DNA of 64,000 nucleotides, from contig NZ_STGM01000003.1 of the NCBI RefSeq assembly GCF_004854025.1, positions 1-64,000 of the forward strand, given 5' to 3'. The position numbers and the translations under genes were made by a program. Positions 25,268 to 33,554 of the stretch are shown in pieces; the first letter of the stretch is position 1; the number at the start of each line of letters is the position of its first letter. The notes below the pieces were generated by a model. The model was not told the origin of the DNA, made no database searches, and worked only from the letters and a program-made list of their open reading frames with translations. This stretch comes from Microbacterium hydrothermale. Lineage in GTDB: Bacteria > Actinomycetota > Actinomycetes > Actinomycetales > Microbacteriaceae.

Positions 25268-26302
25268 TTACGCGTCGCCGCCGAACATGCTCGTGACCGA
25301 GCCGTCCTCGAAGACCTCGTGGATCGCGCGCGCGAGCAGCGGCGCGATCGGGAGGATCTCGAGCCGCTCGAAACGGCGCTCCTCGGGGATCGGAACCGTG
25401 TCGGTCACGACGACCTGGTCGATCGCGGCATCCTGCAGACGCTCGGTCGCGGGGTCGCTGAAGATCGCGTGGGTCGCGGCGACGATGACCTTGCGGGCGC
25501 CGGAAGCCTTGAGGGCCTGCGCGGCCTTCTGGATCGTTCCGCCGGTGTCGATCATGTCGTCGACGAGGAGGCAGGTGCGGCCCTTCACGTCACCGACGAT
25601 CTCGTGCACCGAGACCTGGTTCGCGACCTTCGGGTCGCGGCGCTTGTGGATGATCGCGAGCGGCGCGCCGAGGCTGTCGGACCAGGTGTCGGCGACGCGC
25701 ACGCGGCCCATGTCGGGAGAGACGACGGTCAGGGTCTCGCGGTCTTCACCGGTCAGGCCCTGCTCGAAGTGCTCGAGCAGCACGGGCTTGGCGAAGAGGT
25801 GGTCGACGGGGCCGTCGAAGAAGCCCTGGATCTGCGCGGCGTGCAGGTCGACGCTCATGATGCGGTCGGCGCCCGCGGTCTTGAGCAGGTCGGCGACGAG
25901 GCGCGCGCTGATCGGCTCGCGACCGCGGCCCTTCTTGTCCTGACGCGAGTACGGGAAGTACGGGGCGACGACCGTGATGCGCTTGGCCGAGGCGCGCTTG
26001 AGGGCGTCGAGCATGATGAGCAGCTCCATGAGCCACTCGTTCACGGGCGGGCCGAAGGACTGCACGACGAACACGTCGCATCCGCGGATCGACACCTCGA
26101 AACGGGTGTAGATCTCGCCCGAGGCGAAGGTGCGGTGCTCGGTGGGGGCAAGCTCCGTCCCCAGGTGCTGGGCGACCTGCGCGGCCAGTTCGGGGTGCGA
26201 GCGGCCCGAGGCGACGACGAGCCGCTTCTTGGTCTTGGCGACGAGTCCGGGGGCGATCCCGTTGTCGCGGTCGAGGTCTACACGATTCTTCTTACGAGCC
26301 AT
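25268..26302 (-). CDS. prs: Ribose-phosphate diphosphokinase (PRPP synthetase)
   Basis: This 344-residue enzyme makes PRPP from ribose 5-phosphate and ATP. Motifs: FASGEIYTRFEVSIRGCDVF, the flexible-loop segment YSRQDKKGRGREPISARL, VDLHAAQIQGFF, and the PRPP loop LVDDMIDTGGTI. The N terminus carries a basic MARKKNRVDLDRDNG extension typical of actinobacterial forms. ATG 26302 lies within the end of glmU (11-nt overlap), with GGAAG 6 nt upstream. It is co-transcribed with glmU. Confidence 0.96.
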   Translation of the reverse strand: MARKKNRVDLDRDNGIAPGLVAKTKKRLVVASGRSHPELAAQVAQHLGTELAPTEHRTFASGEIYTRFEVSIRGCDVFVVQSFGPPVNEWLMELLIMLDALKRASAKRITVVAPYFPYSRQDKKGRGREPISARLVADLLKTAGADRIMSVDLHAAQIQGFFDGPVDHLFAKPVLLEHFEQGLTGEDRETLTVVSPDMGRVRVADTWSDSLGAPLAIIHKRRDPKVANQVSVHEIVGDVKGRTCLLVDDMIDTGGTIQKAAQALKASGARKVIVAATHAIFSDPATERLQDAAIDQVVVTDTVPIPEERRFERLEILPIAPLLARAIHEVFEDGSVTSMFGGDA

Positions 26303-27740
26303 CGGCCGCTTCCTGTTCAGCCCGAGCCCGCGCGGCCACGTCGGCCGCCGCGGTGCCCGGTCGGTTCTTCTCGACCCACCCCTCGATGTTGCGCTGGGGG
26401 GACACGCTGAGCGCCAGAGCACCGGCCGGAACGTCCTTGCGGATCACCGCCCCGGCACCCGTCTTGGCACCGGCTCCAATCGTAACCGGCGCCACGAAGA
26501 CGTTGTGCGATCCGCTGTGCACTTCGTCGCCGATCACCGTCCGGTGCTTGGCGATGTCGTCGTAGTTCGCGGTGATCGCGCCGGCGCCGAGGTTGACCCC
26601 GCGCCCGATCTCGGTGTCGCCGATGTACGACAGGTGCGGGACCTTGCTGCCCTCGCCGATCGAGGAGTTCTTCACCTCGACGAAGGTGCCGACCTTTCCG
26701 TTGACGCCGACCCGCGCGTTCGCACGGAGGTAGGCGAACGGGCCCACCGTCGCGCCGGCCTCGACGACCGCGAGCGTGCCGTCGGTGCGGGTGACGGTGG
26801 CGTCCTCGCCGATCTCGCAGTCCACGAGGCTGGTGTCGGGACCGATGGTCGCGCCCGCGGCGATGACCGTGGCCCCGCGCACGTGCGTGTTCGGCAGGAT
26901 CGTCACGTCGGGGGCGAGCGTCGCGGTCACGTCGATCCAGGTCGTCGCCGGGTCGACGACCGTGACGCCCTCGAGCTGCCACCGCCGCACGGTGCGGGCG
27001 TTCAGCGTGCGTCCGGCCTCGGACAGCTGCACGCGGTCGTTCACGCCGAGCGCCGCCGCGGCGTCGGAGGTGACGGATGCCGCGACCCCGAGCTGCGCGT
27101 CGCGCAGGAGGCCGATCACGTCGGTGAGGTACTTCTCGCCCTGCGCGTTGGCCGTGCCGACGAGGGCGAGCTGAGCGCGCAGCGGCGCCGCCTGGAAGAC
27201 GTAGACGCCGACGTTGATCTCGGTGACCGCGGCCTCGTCGGCCGTGGCATCCTTCTGCTCCACGATGCGGCGCACCCCGTCGGTCTCGTCGCGCAGGATG
27301 CGGCCATAGCCGAAGGGCTGGTCGACGCGGGCGCTGAGCAGGGTGACCGCCGTTCCGCCGGTGCGGTGCGTGGCGAGAAGCTCGGTCAGGGTGCCGGTCT
27401 CGAGCAGCGGCACGTCGGCGCTGAGCACGAGCACGTCGCCCTCGAACCCGTCGAGCGCGTCGAGGGCGGCCTCGACCGCGCGCCCCGTGCCCGGGACCTC
27501 GTCCTGGTCGACCACGACGACGCCGGGAGCGAGCTCCGCGACCGTCTCGGCGACGAGCTCGCGCTCGTGCCGGACGACCACGACGATGCGCGCCGGATCG
27601 AGGGATGCCGCGGTGTCGAGCACGTGCCCGACGAGCGGTCGACCGCCCACCGGGTGCAGCACCTTGGGGAGACGCGACCGCATGCGGGTGCCCTGACCCG
27701 CAGCGAGGACGACGACGGCCAACTCGGTCGGTGATGTCAT
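26292..27740 (-). CDS. glmU: Bifunctional GlcNAc-1-P uridyltransferase / GlcN-1-P acetyltransferase
   Basis: This 482-residue enzyme makes UDP-GlcNAc for peptidoglycan. The N-terminal pyrophosphorylase domain has LAAGQGTRMRSRLPKVLH, SADVPLLETG and VGVYVFQAAPL. The C-terminal left-handed beta-helix acetyltransferase has hexapeptide repeats and YIGDTEIGRGVNLGAGAIT. ATG 27740 starts right after tRNA-Gln: only one nucleotide (27741) separates it from the discriminator base. The only purine-rich segment upstream is the tRNA acceptor strand, so tRNA processing would yield an essentially leaderless message. The open frame reading into the tRNA is not coding. Confidence 0.95.
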   Translation of the reverse strand: MTSPTELAVVVLAAGQGTRMRSRLPKVLHPVGGRPLVGHVLDTAASLDPARIVVVVRHERELVAETVAELAPGVVVVDQDEVPGTGRAVEAALDALDGFEGDVLVLSADVPLLETGTLTELLATHRTGGTAVTLLSARVDQPFGYGRILRDETDGVRRIVEQKDATADEAAVTEINVGVYVFQAAPLRAQLALVGTANAQGEKYLTDVIGLLRDAQLGVAASVTSDAAAALGVNDRVQLSEAGRTLNARTVRRWQLEGVTVVDPATTWIDVTATLAPDVTILPNTHVRGATVIAAGATIGPDTSLVDCEIGEDATVTRTDGTLAVVEAGATVGPFAYLRANARVGVNGKVGTFVEVKNSSIGEGSKVPHLSYIGDTEIGRGVNLGAGAITANYDDIAKHRTVIGDEVHSGSHNVFVAPVTIGAGAKTGAGAVIRKDVPAGALALSVSPQRNIEGWVEKNRPGTAAADVAARARAEQEAADGS

Positions 27741-27741
27741 G

Positions 27742-27813
27742 CTCCGCCGCCAGGATTCGAACCTGGACCTAACAGCTCCAAAGGCTGTCGTGCTGCCGTT
27801 ACACCACGGCGGA
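27742..27813 (-). tRNA. tRNA-Gln (UUG)
   Basis: This 72-nt cloverleaf has acceptor arms TCCGCCG/CGGCGGA, anticodon stem ACAGC/GCTGT with loop CTTTGGA (anticodon TTG), a T arm CCAGG-TTCGAAT-CCTGG, and discriminator G. CCA is not encoded; the next bases are the start of the glmU ATG context. It is transcribed in the same direction as glmU. Confidence 0.96.
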
Positions 27814-27896
27814 CCGTGCCCGCGGGCACCGGTCAAGTCTGCCAGACACCGCCCCCTCGCGACGGTCCGCGCGGCGGCGAAGGCCATAATGAGACC

Positions 27897-28394
27897 GTGA
27901 GCCGGGACAGCGACGAGGTCGACCGCATCGTCGACGCGTGGATGCGGCAGCGACCCGACCTCGACTTCTCGCCGCTCGAGGTGCTCTCGCGCGTCGCCCG
28001 CCTCTCGCGCCACCTCGACATCGCGCGCAAGGAGGCCTTCCGACGCAGCGACATCGAGTCGTGGGAGTGGGACGTGCTGTCGGCGCTGCGACGCGCCGGC
28101 GAGCCGTACCAGCTGAGCCCCAAGCAGCTGCTGCAGCAGACCCTCGTCTCGAGCGGAACGATGACCAACCGCATCGACCGGCTCGTCGCCCGACGTTTCG
28201 TGCGCCGCGAAGCGGACCCCGGTGACGGACGCAGCATCCTGGTGACCCTCACCGACGACGGACGCGTGCGGGTGGATGCCGCGATCACCCGCCTCGTCGA
28301 CGCCGAGGCCCTGCTGCTGGACGGCCTCGCCAAGAGCGACCGCGAGCGCCTGGCGACCCTGCTGCGCAAGCTCAGCCTCGGGTTCGACGCGTGA
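27897..28394 (+). CDS. MarR-family transcriptional regulator
   Basis: This 165-residue winged-helix regulator has the MarR core: WEWDVLSALRRAGEPYQLSPKQL, the recognition helix region SSGTMTNRIDRLVARRFVRR, and the wing DPGDGRSILVTLT. The start is GTG 27897. CATAAT (27885-27890) ends 6 nt before it and no ribosome site is visible, so the transcript is probably leaderless. Its stop overlaps the next gene's GTG as GTGA, so it likely controls or is coupled to that membrane protein. The ligand is unknown. Confidence 0.9.
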   Translation: MSRDSDEVDRIVDAWMRQRPDLDFSPLEVLSRVARLSRHLDIARKEAFRRSDIESWEWDVLSALRRAGEPYQLSPKQLLQQTLVSSGTMTNRIDRLVARRFVRREADPGDGRSILVTLTDDGRVRVDAAITRLVDAEALLLDGLAKSDRERLATLLRKLSLGFDA

Positions 28395-28903
28395 GCGCGT
28401 CGGCCACGACCCCGTCGCGGTGGGCGCGCGTGCGCGCCTGGTTCGACGTGCGTTTCCGCTCCCCCGCCGCGATCTACGGCCTGATCGTGTTCGCGGCCTT
28501 CGTCACCATCGCCGACGACCACGCCGAATCGGTGTGGGAGGTGCTGCTGAGCGCGTCGACCTCGCTCATCGTCTTCTTCATCGCGCACGTGTTCGCGCAC
28601 ACCCTCACCGAGCACGCCGACCACGGCCTGCGCCACGCCACCCGCGAGGGCATGCGTCACGGGGCCGGGATGCTCTACGCGTCGGTGCCGTCGGTGCTGG
28701 TGCTCGTGTGGGCGGGTCTGACCGGCGTCTCGATCGACGACGCCGCCGACCTGTCGATGTGGTCGACCTTCATCGTCCTCGGCCTGCTCGGCTACAGCGC
28801 GTACCGTCGCCGTGGTGCGCGCCTGCCCGTGCGGTTGCTCGGCGCGTTCGCGACCGCGTGCCTGGGCGTGTTCATCGCCGTCCTCGAGTACGCGATCCAC
28901 TGA
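28391..28903 (+). CDS. Four-helix membrane protein of unknown function
   Basis: This 170-residue protein has an N-terminal amphipathic basic segment (ARVRAWFDVRF), then about four membrane helices: AAIYGLIVFAAFVTIA, LLSASTSLIVFFIAHVFAHTL, MLYASVPSVLVLVWAGL, and MWSTFIVLGLLGYSAY with a last one LLGAFATACLGVFIAVLEYA. Several His residues lie near helix ends (HVFAHTLTEHADHGLRH), which could bind metal; that is speculation. I do not recognise a characterised family. It is coupled to the MarR regulator by a GTGA overlap. Confidence 0.78.
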   Translation: MSASATTPSRWARVRAWFDVRFRSPAAIYGLIVFAAFVTIADDHAESVWEVLLSASTSLIVFFIAHVFAHTLTEHADHGLRHATREGMRHGAGMLYASVPSVLVLVWAGLTGVSIDDAADLSMWSTFIVLGLLGYSAYRRRGARLPVRLLGAFATACLGVFIAVLEYAIH

Positions 28904-28961
28904 CCGCCCGCGGCGACCGCGCGCGGCCCGGGATCGCGCCGACGTCTCCCGCGAGGCGGCG

Positions 28962-30755
28962 TCAGCCGATCGCCTCGGTGAGTTCGAACCAGCGCCCTTC
29001 GAGCTCGTCGCGCTCGGCCTCCATCGCGCCGATGCGTTCCATCTCCTTGCCGAGACCGACGTAGTCGGCCTGATCGTGGTCGGCGAGGGCGGCCTTGGCC
29101 CGATCGATCTGCTGCTGCAGCTTCTCGATCTTGCGCTCGGCGGCCGAGGCCTCCTTCTGCGCGGCGCGGAGATTGGCCCCCTGCAGGCCCGCGGGGGCCG
29201 TCGGAGCACCGGATGCCGCGGGGCGGGAGGGCTCGGCATCCTGGAGCGCCCGCAGGCGCAGGTACTCGTCGACTCCCCCGGGGAGGTGGCGGAGCTTCGT
29301 GTCGAGGATCGCGTACTGCTGGTCGGTGACGCGCTCGAGGAAGTACCGGTCGTGCGAGACGACGATGAGGGTGCCCGACCACGAGTCGAGCAGGTCTTCC
29401 ATCGCCGCGAGCATGTCGGTGTCGAGGTCGTTGGTCGGCTCGTCGAGGATGAGCACGTTGGGCTGGTCGAGGATGACGAGCAGCAGCTGCAAGCGGCGCT
29501 TCTGCCCACCGGAGAGATCCTTGACCGGGGTGGAGAGCTGGGCGCTCGAGAAGCCGAGACGCTCCAGCAGCTGCCCGGGAGTCAGTTCCTGCGCCTTCGA
29601 TCCGGTTCCGAAGGCATAGGTGGTGCGGAGGTTAGAGATCACCACGCGCACCGGGTCGTTCAGGTGCTGGTCGAGTTCGTCCAAACGCTGGCTCAGCGTG
29701 GCCACCTTGACGGTCTTCCCGCGCTTGACCCGCCCGGACGTGGGCTCGAGCGACCCGGTCACGAGGTTCAGCAGCGTCGACTTGCCCGCGCCGTTGACAC
29801 CCAGGATGCCGGTGCGCTCCCCCGGCGCGATGCGCCACTCGACGTCTTTCAGCACCGTCTTGTCGCCGAACGCGACGCCCGCGTCGAGCAGATCGACCAC
29901 GTCTTTGCCGAGGCGCGCGACCGCGAGGGACTGCAGGGCGACCTTGTCGCGGATCTCGGGCACGTCGGCGATGAGTTCGTTGGCCGCGTCGATGCGGAAC
30001 TTCGGCTTCGACGTGCGCGCCGGGGCTCCGCGGCGAAGCCACGCGAGCTCTTTGCGGGCGAGGTTCTGTCGGCGCTGTTCGATGGATGCCGCCTGACGGT
30101 CGCGCTCGACACGCTGCAGGATGTACGCCGCGTACCCGCCCTCGAAGGGTTCGACGATGCGGTCGTGCACCTCCCAGGTGGCGGTGCAGATCTCGTCGAG
30201 GAACCACCGGTCGTGCGTGACGACCAGCAGCCCGCCCGCGGACGGCGCCCACCGCTTCTTGAGGTGTCCGGCGAGCCACGTGATGGCCTCGACGTCGAGG
30301 TGGTTGGTCGGCTCGTCGAGGAACAGCACGTCCCAGTCGCCCGACAGCAGCTTCGCCAGCGCGACGCGGCGGCGCTGGCCGCCCGACAGGTCTCCGAGGC
30401 GCGCGTCCCAGGGCAGGTCGCCGAGGAGCCCCGCGATCACGTCGCGCGTGCGGGCGTCGCCCGCCCACTCGTGCTCGGGCCGGTCACCGACCACCGCGTG
30501 GCCGATCGTGTCGTCGTCGTCGAGGGTGTCCTGCTGGTCGAGCACCCCCACGGTCACCCCGCCGCGCACCGTCACGCGCCCGCCGTCGGGCTCGCGGATG
30601 CCGGCGAGCATGCCGAGCAGGCTCGACTTGCCGTCGCCGTTGCGGCCGACGATGCCGATGCGATCGCCCTCGTTCACGCCGAGCGAGACGGAGTCGAAGA
30701 CGACCTTGGTCGGGTATTCCAGGTGCAGGGCTTCGCCCCCGAGCAGATGTGCCAT
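28962..30755 (-). CDS. ABC-F family ATPase (ribosome-associated type)
   Basis: This 597-residue protein has two ATP-binding cassettes and no membrane part. Cassette 1 has Walker A GRNGDGKSS, signature LSGGQRRRVALAK and LFLDEPTNHLD. Cassette 2 has Walker A GVNGAGKST, signature LSGGQKRRLQL and LILDEPTNDLD. A C-terminal helical coiled-coil tail (about 530-597; AAQKEASAAERKIEKLQQQ) resembles Uup. ABC-F proteins act on the ribosome in translation quality control or antibiotic protection. It is syntenic with the ABC-F gene next to ispE in many actinobacteria. Confidence 0.92.
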   Translation of the reverse strand: MAHLLGGEALHLEYPTKVVFDSVSLGVNEGDRIGIVGRNGDGKSSLLGMLAGIREPDGGRVTVRGGVTVGVLDQQDTLDDDDTIGHAVVGDRPEHEWAGDARTRDVIAGLLGDLPWDARLGDLSGGQRRRVALAKLLSGDWDVLFLDEPTNHLDVEAITWLAGHLKKRWAPSAGGLLVVTHDRWFLDEICTATWEVHDRIVEPFEGGYAAYILQRVERDRQAASIEQRRQNLARKELAWLRRGAPARTSKPKFRIDAANELIADVPEIRDKVALQSLAVARLGKDVVDLLDAGVAFGDKTVLKDVEWRIAPGERTGILGVNGAGKSTLLNLVTGSLEPTSGRVKRGKTVKVATLSQRLDELDQHLNDPVRVVISNLRTTYAFGTGSKAQELTPGQLLERLGFSSAQLSTPVKDLSGGQKRRLQLLLVILDQPNVLILDEPTNDLDTDMLAAMEDLLDSWSGTLIVVSHDRYFLERVTDQQYAILDTKLRHLPGGVDEYLRLRALQDAEPSRPAASGAPTAPAGLQGANLRAAQKEASAAERKIEKLQQQIDRAKAALADHDQADYVGLGKEMERIGAMEAERDELEGRWFELTEAIG

Positions 30756-30834
30756 ATCCGTCCCAGGCTACGCGGTCAGCGGGCCCGGCCGAGCGCCGCG
30801 GTCGCGGCATCCGCTCCCCCGTCCGCAGTGCGGC

Positions 30835-30960
30835 GGGCGCGAGCGCGGTGCGGGGCGGGGGGGCTCGGTGGCGGAGCTGCGCGGGGCGGGGCTCGGCGGA
30901 GCAGGACGGGGCGGGGCGGGGCTCGGCGCAGCCGGGGCGGGGCGGGGCGGGGCGGAGCAG
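30835..30960. repeat. G-rich low-complexity tract with GGGGCGGGGC repeats
   Basis: The plus strand has runs of GGGGC/GGGGCTCGGC units, densest at 30850-30870 and 30905-30955. Several sets of four G-runs spaced by single C could fold as G-quadruplexes. It lies about 100 bp upstream of the ABC-F start on the non-coding side. No gene is supported in 30756-31050. Confidence 0.7.
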
Positions 30961-31051
30961 TCAGCCCGCGAAACAGCATCGCCCCGACAACTCGGTTGCA
31001 GAATGCCGCCGAAATGTCAGCAGAACGCCGTCTCGCGCACGTCGGGCGCTA

Positions 31052-31141
31052 CCGCCGCAACCACGACGGGACCGCCCGGCGAACCGGACGGCACTCCGCC
31101 GCAACCACGACGGGGCCGCCCGGCGAACCGGACGGCCCCGT
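31052..31141 (-). terminator. Tandemly duplicated terminator of the OpuB operon
   Basis: Two direct 44-bp copies (31052-31095, 31096-31139) differ at a few bases. The copy nearer the genes forms a hairpin, ACGGGGCCG (31110-31118) with CGGCCCCGT (31133-31141), plus inner CCGG/CCGG pairing. It starts about 16 nt after the last stop. The second copy forms a weaker version. Confidence 0.7.
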
Positions 31142-31156
31142 GGCGGGTGGAGGGGC

Positions 31157-32074
31157 TCAGAAGCCGTTGGCGGCGAGCCACTCCTTGGCGATGTCGGGCG
31201 TCGACTCCTGGTCGACGGTCGACTTCACGTTCAGCTCGACGAGGCCCTCGGGGGTCAGCGCCGCGCTGACCTTGTTCAGCACGTCGGACACGTCGGACGC
31301 GATGCTCGAGTTGACCACCGGCACGACGTTCGACGCGAGGAACAGGCCCTTCGGGTCGGTCAGCGTGACGAGGTTGTCGGTCTGGATGCGCGGGTCGGCG
31401 GTGTAGACGTTGGCGACCTGAATGGTGCCGGCCACGAGGTCGTCGACCGTGGTCTCACCGGTGGGCGAGAACTGCACGTTCACGCCGTAGGTGGACTGCA
31501 GTCCGGTGGGGCCGTAGGGGCGCTCGGCGAGCTCGGCGTTGCCGCCGAGGGTCAGACCCGAGGTGACCTTGGACAGGTCGGCGATGCTCGTGAGGCCGTT
31601 CGCGTCGGCGAAGGCCTTCGTCACGGTGTACGAGTCCTGGTCGGTCGCCTCGGACTGGTCGAGGACCTCGAGGCCCTCGGGCAGTGCCGCGGGCAGTGCC
31701 GCGTAGACGTCGTCCGCGGTGCGGGCGGTCGTCTCGGCGTCGAAGAACTGCAGGAGGTTGCCCGTGTACTCGGGGAACACCGAGACGGTGCCGTCCTCGA
31801 GCAGCGGGATGTACGCGTCGCGCTGACCGATCTGGAACTGGCGGGTCACCGTCTTGCCGGCGCCCTCGAGGGCCTGCGCGTAGATCTCGGCGATGATCTC
31901 GTTCGAGTAGTAGGCCTGCGAGCCGACGACGATGGTGTCGGACGACGCCGACGCGTCTCCGCCGCCGTTGCTCAGCGGGTCGCTGGAGCCGCCGCTGCAG
32001 CCGGCGAGGGCGACGGAGGCGACAGCGAGGCCGGCGAAGACGCCGAGGCCCTTCCGGGTTCGTGCTGTGAACAT
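31157..32074 (-). CDS. Glycine betaine/choline-type ABC substrate-binding lipoprotein
   Basis: This 305-residue lipoprotein (lipobox ALAGC) has an OpuAC/OpuBC-type binding domain: TIVVGSQAYYSNEIIAEIYA, VFPEYTGNLLQFF and the late TADPRI segment. It would capture quaternary-amine compatible solutes outside the membrane for the two permeases and ATPase encoded just upstream in the same operon. ATG 32074 has a GAGAG ribosome site. It is the last gene of the operon, followed by the duplicated hairpin. Confidence 0.9.
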   Translation of the reverse strand: MFTARTRKGLGVFAGLAVASVALAGCSGGSSDPLSNGGGDASASSDTIVVGSQAYYSNEIIAEIYAQALEGAGKTVTRQFQIGQRDAYIPLLEDGTVSVFPEYTGNLLQFFDAETTARTADDVYAALPAALPEGLEVLDQSEATDQDSYTVTKAFADANGLTSIADLSKVTSGLTLGGNAELAERPYGPTGLQSTYGVNVQFSPTGETTVDDLVAGTIQVANVYTADPRIQTDNLVTLTDPKGLFLASNVVPVVNSSIASDVSDVLNKVSAALTPEGLVELNVKSTVDQESTPDIAKEWLAANGF

Positions 32075-32112
32075 GGGTGCTCTCTTTTCTGGTGATGCGG
32101 GATTCGGGTGGG

Positions 32113-32874
32113 TCAGGGAGTCGTGGCGGGTGCGGCGGGCGCACCGACGGCGATGGCCTCGGCACGGCGCTGGCGGGCGGAGCGCCGCTGCGGCTGCGCG
32201 GAACCGGCGGCACGGATGCCGCGGGGCACGACGAGGTGCTGGAGCAGGGCGAACAGTCCGTCGATGACGAGGGCGAGCACGGCCACGAGGATCGCGCCGC
32301 CGATGAGGATGTCGAAGCGGCGCAGCGGGATCGCGGCGATGATGTACTGCCCGAGCCCGCCGAGACCGATGTAGGCGGCGATGGTCACCGTCGCCAGCAC
32401 CTGCAGCGTCGCCGCACGGATGCCGCCGACCAGCAGCGGCAGGCCCAGCGGCACCTCGATGCGCCACAGGATCTGCGCCTCGGTCATGCCCATCGACCGG
32501 CCGGCGTCGATGACGCGGCGGTCGATCGCCTCGAACCCCGTGTACGCACCGGCGAGGAGGGACGGGATCGCGAGGACGACGAACGAGATGACGGCGGCCT
32601 CGGGCTTGTGCAGCACGCCCAGCAGCAGGGTGAGCAGGATGAGCAGGCCGAACGAGGGGATGGCGCGCGCCGCACCCGAGATGGCGACCGCGATCTCGCG
32701 CCCCTTGCCGGTGTGGCCGATGTACCACCCGAGCGGGATAGCGATGACGCCCGCGATGACGACGGCGATCAGGGTGTAGAGCAGCTGCACGCCGATGGCG
32801 AGCGGGATGGCGTCGAATCCGCGACCGGGGTCGCCGGAGAAGATCCACCCGATGGCGTCTCCGAGGAGGTTCAT
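32113..32874 (-). CDS. OpuB-type ABC permease (second)
   Basis: This 253-residue permease has about five to six helices and the EAA-loop signature DAGRSMGMTEAQILWRIEVPLG. The C-terminal tail is long and basic. ATG 32874 overlaps the first permease's stop as ATGA, showing translational coupling. Together with the neighbouring permease it would form the heterodimeric channel of a glycine betaine/choline/proline-betaine importer. Confidence 0.9.
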   Translation of the reverse strand: MNLLGDAIGWIFSGDPGRGFDAIPLAIGVQLLYTLIAVVIAGVIAIPLGWYIGHTGKGREIAVAISGAARAIPSFGLLILLTLLLGVLHKPEAAVISFVVLAIPSLLAGAYTGFEAIDRRVIDAGRSMGMTEAQILWRIEVPLGLPLLVGGIRAATLQVLATVTIAAYIGLGGLGQYIIAAIPLRRFDILIGGAILVAVLALVIDGLFALLQHLVVPRGIRAAGSAQPQRRSARQRRAEAIAVGAPAAPATTP

Positions 32875-33554
32875 GCGGGCACCGCCGTCCGTGCGCGCCG
32901 ACGCGACGGCGCGGCCGACACGCGCCGGGTCCACGGCATGAGCAGGCGCCCCGCGAGCACGAGCACCAGGTCGATGACGAGCGCGAGCACCACCACCGCG
33001 ACGACCCCCGCGAACACCTCGGGGATGATGCGCCGCTGCAGACCGTTGGTGAACAGGTAGCCGATGTTCTGGATGCCGACCAGGATGCCGACCGTGGCCA
33101 GTGCGATCGTGCTCGCCGAGGCCACGCGCAGACCCGCGAGCACCACGGGTCCGGCAAGCGGGAACTCCACCGCGACGAAGCGGCGGAACGAGCCGTAGCC
33201 GATCGCCGTGGATGCCTGGCGCACCCCGGCATCCACCGAATCGAGTCCGTCGGCCACCGCGCGCACCAGGATCGCCACCGCGTAGATGGCGAGGGCGACG
33301 ATGAGGTTGGTCTCGCTGACGATGCTGTACCAGCCGGTCACCACGGGGACGAGGATGAGCAGGGCGAGGGAGGGGATCGTGTACAGCAGTCCCGTGATGG
33401 TGATGACGCCGCTGCGCACGAGGCGGTAGCGCCAGGCGACCCAGCCGAGCGGGATGCTGATGACGAAGCCCACGACGAGCGCGATCAGGCTCTGACGCAG
33501 GTGCACCAGCGTCAGCTGACCGATCAGGTCGAGGTTGTTGCCGACCCAGTTCAC
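32871..33554 (-). CDS. OpuB-type ABC permease (first)
   Basis: This 227-residue permease has about five to six helices; its EAA region reads RQASTAIGYGSFRRFVAVEFPLA. The start is GTG 33554, overlapping the ATPase stop as GTGA. The open frame continues far upstream antisense-like inside the ATPase gene and is not real. It pairs with the second permease; two different permease subunits are usual for OpuB/OpuC systems. Confidence 0.9.
   Translation of the reverse strand: MNWVGNNLDLIGQLTLVHLRQSLIALVVGFVISIPLGWVAWRYRLVRSGVITITGLLYTIPSLALLILVPVVTGWYSIVSETNLIVALAIYAVAILVRAVADGLDSVDAGVRQASTAIGYGSFRRFVAVEFPLAGPVVLAGLRVASASTIALATVGILVGIQNIGYLFTNGLQRRIIPEVFAGVVAVVVLALVIDLVLVLAGRLLMPWTRRVSAAPSRRRARTAVPA

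Noticed and set aside
28812..31406. Long plus-strand frame antisense to the ABC-F gene
   Set aside because: Same high-GC shadow effect; it runs through the G-rich repeat and the duplicated terminator.
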